31,954 nucleotides of DNA from Gemmatimonadota bacterium (GTDB taxonomy: Bacteria; Gemmatimonadota; Gemmatimonadetes; Gemmatimonadales; GWC2-71-9), in NCBI GenBank assembly GCA_003221825.1, contig QHUE01000157.1:1-31954 (forward strand). Reading direction: 5' to 3'. A program made the position numbers and the translations under genes. A model generated the notes under the pieces. The model was not told the DNA's origin. It searched no databases and was given only the letters and a program-made list of their open reading frames with translations. Shown piece by piece: positions 15,072 through 22,805 of the stretch (the stretch's first letter is position 1; each line of letters begins with the position of its first letter).

Positions 15072-16325
15072 ATGAACAATTTGCGTCGGGTCGTGATCAC
15101 CGGAGTTGGCGCCGTGACGCCGATCGGGACGACGGCGGATGGCCTGTGGAACGGCCTCGCGGCCCGCACCTCCGCGGTGCGGACGCTCACGCGCTTCGAT
15201 CCAGCACCCTTCCGCAGCCACATGGCCGCCGAGATTCCCGATTTCCGGCCGCAGGATCATCTCGACGCCAAGCGCGCCAAGCGGCTGGATCGCTTCTCCC
15301 AGCTCGCCGTGACGAGCGCCCGTATGGCGCTCGCGGACGCGCAGATCGAGGCGCGCAAGGAGGACCCCGACCGCGTCGGCACGATGATGGGATCGGCGTT
15401 GGGTGGGGTGTCGTTCGCCGAGTCACAGGTGCCACACTATCTCGCCGAGGGCCCCCGCGGGCTCGATCCCTCGCTCGCGCTCGCCGTCTTCTGCGGCGCC
15501 GCGAGCTGCAACATCGCGATCGAGTTCGGCTTCACCGGCCCCAACGCCACGAACGCGATGAGCTGCGCGTCGGGGACGATCGCGGTCGGGGAAGCGTTCC
15601 ACGTCGTGCGTGACGGGCGCGCCGATGTGATGCTCGCGGGTGGCGCAGAGGCGCCGCTGGCGCCGCTCACCTACGCGGCATTTAGCGTCATCCGCGCGAT
15701 GAGCACGCGCAACGACGATCCCGCCCGTGCATCCCGGCCCTTCGACGCGAGCCGCGACGGCTTCGTGATGGGTGAGGGGGCGGCAGTCCTCGTCCTCGAG
15801 GAGCGCAGCCGCGCCCTCGCGCGGGGCGCCAGGATCTACGCCGAAGTGGTCGGTCACGCCTACACCAACGACGCGTATCACATGACCGCACCGCGGCCCG
15901 ACGGCCGGCAGGCGGCGCGCGCGATGCAGCTGGCCCTTGCCGATGGCGACGTCCCCCCCACGGAGGTCGGCTACATCAACGCGCACGGCTCGTCCACCCC
16001 GCTCAACGATCCGACCGAGACGTCGGCGATCAAACAGGTGTTCGGCGATCACGCGTACCGGCTGACCGTCAGTGGCACGAAGGGCTACTACGGCCACGCG
16101 CTCGGTGCGAGCGGCGCCATCGAGGCCGCGATTTGTGCTCTCGCGTTATCGCGGCGCTGGCTCCCTCCCACCATCAATCTCGAGCGCCCTGATCCGCGGT
16201 GCGACCTGGATTGCCTGCCTGGGGGCGGCCGGACGGCTGCCCCCGAGGCCGTCGTTTCAAATTCGTTCGGGTTTGGAGGCATCAACGCCGCGCTGGTGTT
16301 GCGGCCCGATAGCAGCGCTCGGTAG
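15072..16325 (+). CDS. Beta-ketoacyl-ACP synthase II-like (FabF family)
   Basis: 417 residues, normal for KAS II. The catalytic set is complete: Cys165 in MSCASGT, His305 in NAHGSSTPLND, Lys337 and His342 in GTKGYYGHALGASGA, and a C-terminal SNSFGFGGINAALVLR. It condenses malonyl-ACP with an acyl chain. AAGGAG lies 6 nt before the ATG. It follows the SRPBCC gene by 29 nt and is in line with the sigR operon. No ACP, chain-length factor or ketoreductase is adjacent, so it could be an ordinary fatty-acid enzyme or a specialised one for the operon's product. I leave the symbol blank because this may not be the housekeeping fabF. Confidence 0.9.
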   Translation: MNNLRRVVITGVGAVTPIGTTADGLWNGLAARTSAVRTLTRFDPAPFRSHMAAEIPDFRPQDHLDAKRAKRLDRFSQLAVTSARMALADAQIEARKEDPDRVGTMMGSALGGVSFAESQVPHYLAEGPRGLDPSLALAVFCGAASCNIAIEFGFTGPNATNAMSCASGTIAVGEAFHVVRDGRADVMLAGGAEAPLAPLTYAAFSVIRAMSTRNDDPARASRPFDASRDGFVMGEGAAVLVLEERSRALARGARIYAEVVGHAYTNDAYHMTAPRPDGRQAARAMQLALADGDVPPTEVGYINAHGSSTPLNDPTETSAIKQVFGDHAYRLTVSGTKGYYGHALGASGAIEAAICALALSRRWLPPTINLERPDPRCDLDCLPGGGRTAAPEAVVSNSFGFGGINAALVLRPDSSAR

Positions 16326-16355
16326 ATTGGCCCGGCTTCCATCCCGAGGTCACAC

Positions 16356-17042
16356 GTGAATTACCGGATTTTCCGGGCTCCCGCAGCGGAATTCGTCGGC
16401 ACCGCGCTGTTCGTCCTGGTCGGGGCGGGCAGCGCCATCGCGAACCAGGGCGGCGCGGCCGGTCTCGCCATCGCCCTCGCCAACGGCATCGGACTGGCCC
16501 TCGCCGTCACGATCACGATGCCCATCTCCGGCGGCCACATCAATCCGGCGGTGAGCGTCGCGCTCTGGCTCGGCAAGAAGATCGACGCGCTGACGCTGGG
16601 GCGTTACGTCCTGGCGCAGCTGCTCGGCGCAATCGTCGGCGCGTTGCTGATCAAGGCGACGTTCCCCGCGTCGGCGGTCCGAATGTCGTCGCTCGGCACG
16701 CCGCAGGTCGCGGGGTCCATGAGCCTGATCGGCGCGATCGCGTTGGAGGCGTTGTTCACGTTCTTCCTGGTCAGCGCGGTCTACGGCACGGTCGTCTCGC
16801 CGCAGGGGGAGAAGGTCGCGGGCTTCGGGATCGGCCTGGTCGTCGTGGTCTGCGCGCTGGGAGGTGGCGGCGCGCTGACGGGCGCGGTGATGAACCCGGC
16901 TCGCGCCTTCGGTCCCGCGCTCGTCTCGTGGGACTGGCACGCGCAGGCTGTGTACTGGATCGGTCCGCTGGTCGGCGCCGCGGCCGCCGCGGGGCTGTGG
17001 CGGTATTTGCTGCTGCCGCCCGGTGTAACGGATCTGCGGTAG
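16356..17042 (+). CDS. MIP-family channel, aquaporin with TIP-like second half
   Basis: 228 residues, six helices and both half-helix motifs: GGHINPAVS (Asn63) and GAVMNPARAFGPAL (Asn180, selectivity Arg183). The stretch GGGALTGAVMNPARAFGPAL is closer to plant tonoplast intrinsic proteins than to AqpZ; the position of the AqpZ selectivity His appears to be non-histidine, so strict water selectivity is doubtful. GTG start with GAGG 6 nt upstream. 30 nt after the ketosynthase; it may share the transcript. Substrate (water, glycerol, ammonia or other small neutral solute) undetermined. Confidence 0.9.
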   Translation: MNYRIFRAPAAEFVGTALFVLVGAGSAIANQGGAAGLAIALANGIGLALAVTITMPISGGHINPAVSVALWLGKKIDALTLGRYVLAQLLGAIVGALLIKATFPASAVRMSSLGTPQVAGSMSLIGAIALEALFTFFLVSAVYGTVVSPQGEKVAGFGIGLVVVVCALGGGGALTGAVMNPARAFGPALVSWDWHAQAVYWIGPLVGAAAAAGLWRYLLLPPGVTDLR

Positions 17043-17046
17043 GCAT

Positions 17047-17074
17047 GTAGGGGCGCAGCATGCTGCGCCCCTAC
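17047..17074. repeat. Second copy of the 28-bp palindrome, ending in hemB
   Basis: Identical to bases 2107-2134 across all 28 positions. It lies between the convergent stops of the aquaporin and hemB. Its right arm (CCCCTAC) contributes the CTA at 17071-17073 that is the TAG stop of hemB. It forms a stable stem and could terminate both genes; no T run follows on either strand. Confidence 0.9.
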
Positions 17075-18048
17075 AGTTGTTCAGCCAGTGTCGGCGCGAA
17101 GTACGTCAGAATGATGTCCGCGCCGGCTCGCCGAATCGCCGTCACCGACTCCCACATAGCCTTCGTCTCATCCAGCATGCCCCGCTCAGCGGCCGCCTTG
17201 ATCATCGCGTACTCGCCGCTCACCTGATACGCGCCGAGCGGCGAGCCGAAGCGTTCCTTGGCACGCCGGATCAGGTCGAGGCAGGGACCCGCCGGTTTCA
17301 CCATCACGATGTCCGCGCCTTCGTCCAGATCGAGCTGGATTTCCTTCATGGCCTCGTCGCCGTTGGCGACCGCCATCTGGTAGGACTGCCGGTCGCCGAA
17401 CTGCGGCGTCGACCCCGCGGCCTCGCGAAACGGCCCGTAGAACGCCGACGCGAACTTCGCGGCGTACGACATGATCGGGACGTGCGAGAATCCACCGGCG
17501 TCGAGCGCCTTGCGGATGCCGGCGACGCGGCCGTCCAGCATGTCGCTCGGCGCCACCAGATCCACACCGGCGCGCGCCTGCATCACGGCGGTCTTGCCGA
17601 GCAGGTAGACGGACGAATCGTTGTCCACGTCGCCGTCGCGAATCACCCCGCAGTGGCCGTGATCGGTGTACTCGCAGAGGCAGACGTCCCCAACCACCAG
17701 CAGCTGCGGTACCGCCCGCTTCACTGCGCGAATCGCCTGCTGGACGATCCCTTGGTCGTCGTAGGCTTCCGAGCCGGTGGCGTCCTTCGTCGCTGGAATC
17801 CCGAAGAGAATGATGCCGCCCAATCCGAGCGACGCGGCCCGCTCTGCATCCTTCACCAGCTGATCGACGGACAGCTGCGCGACGCCGGGCAACGACGCGA
17901 CGGGCCGCCGCAGTCCCTCGCCGTGCGTCACAAAGAGCGGCCATATGAGTTGCGATGGAACTATGTGCGTCTCGGACACCAGGCGCCGGAGGGCGGCCGT
18001 ACGTCGTAGTCGCCGCATACGACGAATCGGGAATTGGGCTGAGCTCAT
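17071..18048 (-). CDS. hemB: Delta-aminolevulinic acid dehydratase (porphobilinogen synthase)
   Basis: 325 residues; the start at 18048 is fixed by the ATGA overlap with hemC. Condenses two 5-aminolevulinate molecules into porphobilinogen, in the cytoplasm. Active-site lysines: Lys198 in SYAAKFASAFYGPFREA and Lys250 in IVMVKPAGP, the Schiff-base residues. The cysteine-rich zinc site DVCLCEYTDHGHCG (Cys 123, 125, 133) marks it as the zinc-dependent form. The last codons end in the palindrome whose arm supplies the TAG. Third gene of a hemD-hemC-hemB operon. Confidence 0.95.
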   Translation of the reverse strand: MSSAQFPIRRMRRLRRTAALRRLVSETHIVPSQLIWPLFVTHGEGLRRPVASLPGVAQLSVDQLVKDAERAASLGLGGIILFGIPATKDATGSEAYDDQGIVQQAIRAVKRAVPQLLVVGDVCLCEYTDHGHCGVIRDGDVDNDSSVYLLGKTAVMQARAGVDLVAPSDMLDGRVAGIRKALDAGGFSHVPIMSYAAKFASAFYGPFREAAGSTPQFGDRQSYQMAVANGDEAMKEIQLDLDEGADIVMVKPAGPCLDLIRRAKERFGSPLGAYQVSGEYAMIKAAAERGMLDETKAMWESVTAIRRAGADIILTYFAPTLAEQL

Positions 18049-18941
18049 CGGGCGAGTAAGCTCGCGGCGCCTTCGCTCTCGAGCAAGCGCGCGACGGCGT
18101 CGCCGGCAGCTTCGGGCCGCTTCGCATCGATCTCGGCAGAGGCAGTGAGCTGGACCGCGCCTTCGGTTTCTGTAACGCGTCCGTACAAACGCATCCCGCT
18201 TCCCGCATCCCGCATCCCGACCCAGGCCGCAACCGGCGCCTGACACCCGCCACCGAGCGCGGCAAGCAGCGCGCGCTCGGCAGCCACTGCCCACGCACTC
18301 GTCCGATCGTGCAGCGGCTCCAGTGCTTTTCTGGTAGCCTGGTCGTCAGCGCGAATTTCGACGCCCAGTGCTCCCTGCCCCGGCGCCGGCATGATGTCGA
18401 GGGGATCGACTATCGAGCCTTTTGCACCCAGACCTAATCGCTCGAGGCCGGCGATCGCGAGCAGCGCCGCATCCAGGCCTTCGTGACTCTCCACTTTCCG
18501 GACTCGCGTGGGCACGTTGCCGCGCAGGGGCACGACTTCGAGATCCGGGCGGAGAAAGCGCACCTGCGCGATCCGTCTGAGGCTGGAGGTGCCGACGCGC
18601 GTACCGGCTGGCAACTCGGACAGTGATCGTCCATTGACCAGCGCCTCGCGCGGATCGTGCCGCGCCGGAATCGCGCCGAGCGCCAATCCCGGGGGCAGCG
18701 CCGTGGGCAGATCCTTGAGTGAGTGCACCGCGACGTCGATGCGGCCGTCGAGGAGCGCATCCTCGATCTCCTTGGTGAAAAACCCTTTCCCCTCGAGCTC
18801 GTGGAGCGGCCGGTCCACTTCCGCATCGCCGCGCGTCTTGATCACCACTATCTCCGCACGCACACCTTGCGCGGCGAGCTGGTTCTGAACCCACTCCGCC
18901 TGCCATCGTGCCAGCTGGCTGCCGCGCGTACCGAGCTTCAC
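18045..18941 (-). CDS. hemC: Porphobilinogen deaminase (hydroxymethylbilane synthase)
   Basis: 298 residues, GTG start overlapping the hemD stop (GTGA). Polymerises four porphobilinogens into hydroxymethylbilane. Family marks: GTRGSQLARWQ, KTRGD, HSLKDLPT, GTSSLRR, PLRGNVPTR and the dipyrromethane-cofactor attachment Cys233 in GGGCQAPVAAW. Just after it the loop VGMRDAGSGM (about 241-250), coded by the heptamer repeat at 18190-18217, replaces the usual short turn of domain 3. The cofactor Cys and catalytic segments are unaffected, so the enzyme should be active. Confidence 0.95.
   Translation of the reverse strand: MKLGTRGSQLARWQAEWVQNQLAAQGVRAEIVVIKTRGDAEVDRPLHELEGKGFFTKEIEDALLDGRIDVAVHSLKDLPTALPPGLALGAIPARHDPREALVNGRSLSELPAGTRVGTSSLRRIAQVRFLRPDLEVVPLRGNVPTRVRKVESHEGLDAALLAIAGLERLGLGAKGSIVDPLDIMPAPGQGALGVEIRADDQATRKALEPLHDRTSAWAVAAERALLAALGGGCQAPVAAWVGMRDAGSGMRLYGRVTETEGAVQLTASAEIDAKRPEAAGDAVARLLESEGAASLLAR
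18190..18217 (-). repeat. Heptamer repeat, unit GGGATGC, inside hemC
   Basis: Four units read on the coding (minus) strand as GGGATGC, GGGATGC, GGGAAGC, GGGATGC. Same family as 13349-13379 in the flavoenzyme gene. Confidence 0.85.
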
Positions 18942-19717
18942 GCGAACCGCCGCGCCAGCGATTCGACGAGTCCCGGGACGGTGTGCGGCTCGGCTTCGAT
19001 GACTTCGCGGAAGCCCAGCTCGCGGGCGGTACCCGCGGTGATCGGGCCGATCGTCGCCGCGACGAAGCGGGGCGAGGTGGCGGCCGCGCGGCCCACGAGA
19101 TCGACGAAGCTGCGGACCGTGGATGACGACGTGAACGTGACGGCGTCGATCCGGCCGCGCGTGATATCGGCCGCCAAGCCGCTGAGATCCGCCTGGACGG
19201 GGACGGTGCGATAGACGGCGATGGCCTCGACGTCAGCGCCATGCTTGCGCAGGCCGGCGGCGAGCGCCTCGCGGGCATCTTCGGCACTGGGGATCAGCAC
19301 CCGTGCCCCGGCGAGGGTGCCGCCGCTCCTCTCGATCAGCGCTGCGGCCAGCGCTTCAGCGACGAATTCGGTGGGCACGAGCGCCGGCACGACGCCCCGC
19401 ACCGTGAGAGTCTCGGCGGTCACGGTTCCGATCGCGGCAACCGCGGTCGTCGAGAACACCCGGGGCGTCAGTCCCCAGGCGACGAGGCGATCGAACACGA
19501 TCTGCACGGCGTTCTGGCTCGTGAAGACGACCCAGCGGTAGGCCGAGAGTCCGGTGAGGGCGGCGCGCAACGCGCCGAGGTTTTCGAGCGGCTGAATGCG
19601 AATGACGGGCGCGATGATCGGCTCGGCGCCTAGGGTCTCCAGCGCGCGCACCAGATCACCGGCCTGTTCGCGCGCGCGCGTGACCACGATGCGGCGCCCC
19701 TTCAAGGATGCTCCCAT
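18938..19717 (-). CDS. hemD: Uroporphyrinogen-III synthase
   Basis: 259 residues from the ATG at 19717; upstream in-frame starts at 19750 and 19756 are possible. The family is poorly conserved, but RIVVTRAREQAGDLVRALETLGAEPIIAPVIRI at the start, WVVFTSQNAVQ, TEFVAEAL, VYRTVP and DAVTFTSSSTV are typical, and the position ahead of hemC is diagnostic. Cyclises hydroxymethylbilane to uroporphyrinogen III. A GATAAT on the minus strand at 19754-19749 may be its -10 box, giving a leader of about 25 nt. Overlaps hemC by 4 nt. Confidence 0.9.
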   Translation of the reverse strand: MGASLKGRRIVVTRAREQAGDLVRALETLGAEPIIAPVIRIQPLENLGALRAALTGLSAYRWVVFTSQNAVQIVFDRLVAWGLTPRVFSTTAVAAIGTVTAETLTVRGVVPALVPTEFVAEALAAALIERSGGTLAGARVLIPSAEDAREALAAGLRKHGADVEAIAVYRTVPVQADLSGLAADITRGRIDAVTFTSSSTVRSFVDLVGRAAATSPRFVAATIGPITAGTARELGFREVIEAEPHTVPGLVESLARRFA

Positions 19718-19759
19718 GCGCCGTTGCAATCTCACCGTGGCTCTCCCCATTATCAAGCA

Positions 19760-20356
19760 ATGTTCCGCTCATTTCGCGCCGCACTCGGCCGTTTCTGCGC
19801 GCGCCGCGCTGCCGCCGCCCAACGCGACGCCCCGCGACGGGCGCTGGCCTGGCTGCGGCTCGGCTGCAAGTTCGCGCCGAGTTTCGCGGATACCTACCCC
19901 GCGCTGGTGCATCTTTCCCGCGCACTCGACGATCGCTGGGGCGCCGTCGAAGCGGCGCGGGAGGCCACGGTCCGCTTTCCCGATCACGCCGACGCGTGGA
20001 TGCTGCTTGGCGAAGCGCTGCAGATGGTATTCCGCCAGGACGAGGCACTCGGGGCGTTCGAGCAGGCGCTCGCGCTCGAGGAGCGCGCCGACGCGGCCAT
20101 GGCCGCCGGCACGCTGTACCACCGCACGGCCCAGTTTCCGGAGGCCGCGGCGCGCTTCGCGCGGGCCTACGCGGCGGGGGGGGGAGCGACGGCGCTGTGG
20201 CACAACGCCCAGGCGCTCTACGACGCGGGCGATCATGGGGCGGCCGACGAAGCGCTGAACCTCTGGGCGACCCAGGTGCCGGACGGGCACAGCCGGCTCC
20301 CCGAAGCGCGGGCGGAGCTACGCGCGAAGGCTGCGGCGCGCGCGCAGGTACAGTGA
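19760..20356 (+). CDS. TPR-repeat protein, function unknown
   Basis: 198 residues, almost wholly helical, with TPR-like pairs of helices: DAWMLLGEALQMVFRQDEALGAFEQALALEE, MAAGTLYHRTAQFPEAAARFARAYAAG and WHNAQALYDAGDHGAADEALNLW. N-terminus is basic (FRSFRAALGRFCARRAAAAQRDAPRR) with no signal peptide. The start at 19760 is the ATG at the divergent junction with hemD; 19724 is possible. A run of nine G near 20176-20184 encodes GGG and is slip-prone. The 3' end overlaps ccmD on the other strand by 39 nt. Scaffold-type role is inferred from the fold only. Confidence 0.65.
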   Translation: MFRSFRAALGRFCARRAAAAQRDAPRRALAWLRLGCKFAPSFADTYPALVHLSRALDDRWGAVEAAREATVRFPDHADAWMLLGEALQMVFRQDEALGAFEQALALEERADAAMAAGTLYHRTAQFPEAAARFARAYAAGGGATALWHNAQALYDAGDHGAADEALNLWATQVPDGHSRLPEARAELRAKAAARAQVQ

Positions 20357-20440
20357 CAGCGCGTAACCGATGAGGATCGCGGCCACCACGATGTAGGCCG
20401 CGATCATATAGCCGCCGTTTTGCGGCACCGTCTCATGCAT
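20318..20440 (-). CDS. ccmD: Small haem-exporter subunit CcmD-like
   Basis: 40 residues, easy to miss: MHETVPQNGGYMIAAYIVVA followed by AILIGYALSLYLRARRSLRA. One membrane helix with a preceding Gly-Tyr and a basic tail is the CcmD pattern. CcmD stabilises the CcmABC-CcmE complex that loads haem onto CcmE. It overlaps the ccmC stop by 8 nt (ATGCATGA) and overlaps the TPR gene's 3' end by 39 nt antisense. No ccmE follows in the window. Confidence 0.75.
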   Translation of the reverse strand: MHETVPQNGGYMIAAYIVVAAILIGYALSLYLRARRSLRA

Positions 20441-21116
20441 GTCCGACCTCCCCGGCCGCTTCGAGCTGCTCGCGCAGATAACTCAGCGCGTAGCGCTGGA
20501 CGACAAAGCCCACGTACAACAGGGTGAACACCCCCAGCGACAGCGCCCAGGTTTCCAGCATGCTCCCCGGCAGCTTGGGGCGACCTGGTTGCAGCACGAT
20601 CGGCATGGGATGGAGCGTCGGAAACATGTAGACGCTGAGGTGGATGAACGGGACCTCGCACATGCCGCAGATCCCGAGCACCGCGGCGAAGCGCGCCCGC
20701 GTGGCGGGCTCCGTCACCGCGCTCCGCAGTAGCAGATACCCGACATAGAGGAGAAACAGAAAGAGCGTGAACGTGAGACGCGCGTCCCACGTCCACCACG
20801 TCCCCCAGATCGGCTTGCCCCAGATGGGCCCAGTCGTCAGCACGACGGCGCAGAAGACGGCGCCCACTTCCGCCGATGCCGCCGCAAACCGGTCGAGCCG
20901 GGGGTCCTTGGTGAACAGGTAGAAGATGCTCGCCAGCCCGACCAGGATCATCGCGGACTCGGCCCAAATCGCCGCGGGGACGTGCAGGTAAAAGATCTTC
21001 TGCGCCAGGCCCTGACTCGCCTCGATGGGCGTGTAGGCCAGCGCGCGGACGTAAATCCCGGCCAGCAGGACGAGACCGATGGCAGTAATCCAGCGTCCCA
21101 CCCGCAGCATTTTCAT
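20433..21116 (-). CDS. ccmC: Haem exporter protein C
   Basis: 227 residues, six helices. The tryptophan-rich WWD motif WGKPIWGTWWTWDARLT presents haem to CcmE, and two conserved His, in KIFYLHVP and FIHLSVYMFP, flank it as axial ligands. System I cytochrome c maturation, inner membrane. ATGA overlap with ccmB. The rest of the system (ccmE, ccmF, ccmH) is not in the window. Confidence 0.95.
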   Translation of the reverse strand: MKMLRVGRWITAIGLVLLAGIYVRALAYTPIEASQGLAQKIFYLHVPAAIWAESAMILVGLASIFYLFTKDPRLDRFAAASAEVGAVFCAVVLTTGPIWGKPIWGTWWTWDARLTFTLFLFLLYVGYLLLRSAVTEPATRARFAAVLGICGMCEVPFIHLSVYMFPTLHPMPIVLQPGRPKLPGSMLETWALSLGVFTLLYVGFVVQRYALSYLREQLEAAGEVGHA

Positions 21117-21799
21117 TCGTTCACCGTGGCGGGGAAGAGGAGGACCGCAAGAACGACGAAGACGAAGTCATACACGGCCAGCATGTTAAGCCAGCCGAGA
21201 GTCTCGCTCAAGGGACGGCCGGCGAGCAGCCGTCCTGTCGCGAGCACCGCCCAGCTCAGCGGCGGAATCATGAAGGGCAAGAGCAGCACGGGCAGCAGCA
21301 GCTCGGCAAAGCGTGTTCGCACCGTCATGGCGCTGAACAGCGTCCCCACGGCGACGAACCCCACCGTGGCGAGCGCAATCACCGCGATGAGCGGCAACAG
21401 AAACGGCAGAACCTGGACGTTGAAGAAGAGCGCCAGCAATGGAACGCCGATCAGCTCGATCGTCGCCACGAAGACGAGGTTTGCGATCAGCTTGCCGAGG
21501 TAGATGCTGCTGCGATCGATCGGCGCGAGGAGCAGCCCCTCCAACGCCTGGTTCTCGAGCTCGATCTGAAATGCGCGGTTCAGGGCCAGGATCGCCGCAA
21601 AGGTGAAGGTCACCCATAAGATGCTGGGCGCGAGGTCGACGTTGGAAACGGCGGTCGGATCGCGTGCAGAATTGAACACGACCAGCACGAGCACAACGAA
21701 CACGGCCACGGAGAGGATGGCCGTGCGCGAGCGAAATTCCACGAGCAGGTCTTTGGCGGCGACGGCCCAGGCGTGGCGCAGGAGGTCAGGCGATCGCAT
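21113..21799 (-). CDS. ccmB: Haem exporter protein B
   Basis: 228 residues, six predicted helices and the CcmB pattern: AWAVAAKDLLVEFRSRTAILSV at the start, FTFAAILALNRAFQIELENQALEGLLLAPIDRSSIYLGK in the middle, and a C-terminal helix ending FPATVNE. Membrane permease partner of CcmA. Overlaps ccmA by 14 nt and ccmC by 4 nt, so stoichiometric coupled expression is likely. Confidence 0.94.
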   Translation of the reverse strand: MRSPDLLRHAWAVAAKDLLVEFRSRTAILSVAVFVVLVLVVFNSARDPTAVSNVDLAPSILWVTFTFAAILALNRAFQIELENQALEGLLLAPIDRSSIYLGKLIANLVFVATIELIGVPLLALFFNVQVLPFLLPLIAVIALATVGFVAVGTLFSAMTVRTRFAELLLPVLLLPFMIPPLSWAVLATGRLLAGRPLSETLGWLNMLAVYDFVFVVLAVLLFPATVNE

Positions 21800-22442
21800 C
21801 GCGATACTCCTCCCCCACCTGTTCGGGCCCCCGGCCGGCGCGCGGGGCGAAGTGCACGAAGCGGCCGGCGCGCATGAACGCGACGTCGGTCGCGAGCCCC
21901 GTGCCTTCCTCCACGTTGTGCGTCACGAGCACGGTGGCCCGCCCGGCCGCAGTGTGTTGCCCGAGGAGACGGCTGAGCGCTTCGGCCGCGACGCGATCGA
22001 GGCCCGTGAACGGCTCGTCGAGCAGCAGGACCGTCGGGTCGTGTGTCAACGCGCGCGCAATGGCGACGCGCTGCACGAGCCCCCGGGACAACGCCCGCAC
22101 AGGCCGATCCGCGTGCTCCTCGAGTCCCAGCCGCGCCAGGAGTTCGCCGGGAGGAGTCACGTCGTAGAGCGATGCCCAGAAGCGCAGGTTTTCGCGCACG
22201 GTGAGCTGCGCGTACAGCTGCGGCTGATGGCCGATCCAGCCGATGGCGCGCCGGCCACCGTCCACCTGGGCGCGGCCGCGCTGGGGCTGGATCAGACCGG
22301 CGAGAACTTTGAGAAGGGTGGTCTTCCCCGCCCCGTTGGGGCCGAACACGGCGAGCGTTTGACCGGGCTGTACGCTGAAGGAAACGTCGTCGAGAGCCCT
22401 GACCGCACCGAAGCTGTGCCGCAGCGCCTCAGCCCGCAGCAT
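21786..22442 (-). CDS. ccmA: Haem exporter ATP-binding protein
   Basis: 218 residues. ABC ATPase with Walker A FGPNGAGKTTLL (about 33-44), a signature in the form LSRGLVQRVAIARAL (about 118-132, R in place of the usual G, and L for Q) and Walker B VLLLDEPFTGLD (about 138-149), then the switch His in VLVTHNVEEG. Powers CcmABCD release of holo-CcmE. Its start overlaps the receiver gene's end by 14 nt. Confidence 0.94.
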   Translation of the reverse strand: MLRAEALRHSFGAVRALDDVSFSVQPGQTLAVFGPNGAGKTTLLKVLAGLIQPQRGRAQVDGGRRAIGWIGHQPQLYAQLTVRENLRFWASLYDVTPPGELLARLGLEEHADRPVRALSRGLVQRVAIARALTHDPTVLLLDEPFTGLDRVAAEALSRLLGQHTAAGRATVLVTHNVEEGTGLATDVAFMRAGRFVHFAPRAGRGPEQVGEEYRDAIA

Positions 22443-22791
22443 CGATCGCGGCCGCGAGCTCGCTCAATTCGTACGGTTTGACAAGATACCGGCTGTGTCC
22501 CAGGTCGAGCACGTTCATCAGCGGCTCCATGCTCACGTACGCGGTCGTGACAACGACCGGGAGCGTGGGCCGCGTCTCGCGGATGCGCTGCAACAGCTCG
22601 ATCCCGTCCGTATCGGGCAACCGCATGTCGAGCACGAGGACGTCCGGCTCGAAGTCGCTGAGACGACGCATGGCCTCCGCGCCGTTCGGCGCGTAGGCCA
22701 TGGTGTATTTTCCTTCGAAGAACCGCTCGTAGGAGTATTGGAGTGCGGCTTCGTCTTCGACGAAGAGGACCTTGCGCGGCGACGGCGCCAT
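22429..22791 (-). CDS. Single-domain response regulator (receiver only)
   Basis: 120 residues, receiver domain with no output domain. Asp13 (with Glu12) of the acidic pocket, phosphoacceptor Asp55 (VLVLDMRLPDTDG), the conserved Thr of VTTAY at 82-83, and Lys105 in LVKPYEL are all present, so phosphorylation is plausible. No histidine kinase is near. It overlaps ccmA by 14 nt, and the STAS gene ends 14 nt upstream, so these signalling genes appear to share a transcript with the ccm genes. Its partner protein is not identifiable here. Confidence 0.85.
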   Translation of the reverse strand: MAPSPRKVLFVEDEAALQYSYERFFEGKYTMAYAPNGAEAMRRLSDFEPDVLVLDMRLPDTDGIELLQRIRETRPTLPVVVTTAYVSMEPLMNVLDLGHSRYLVKPYELSELAAAIDAAG

Positions 22792-22805
22792 CGCGCCAAT
22801 CTACC

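Noticed and set aside
15423..16097. 224-codon frame antisense to the ketosynthase
   Set aside because: The ketosynthase has every catalytic residue on the other strand; this frame has shadow composition.
15072..16325. Type II polyketide cluster built around the ketosynthase
   Set aside because: There is no chain-length factor, ACP or ketoreductase beside it; only a possible link to the flavoenzymes can be argued.
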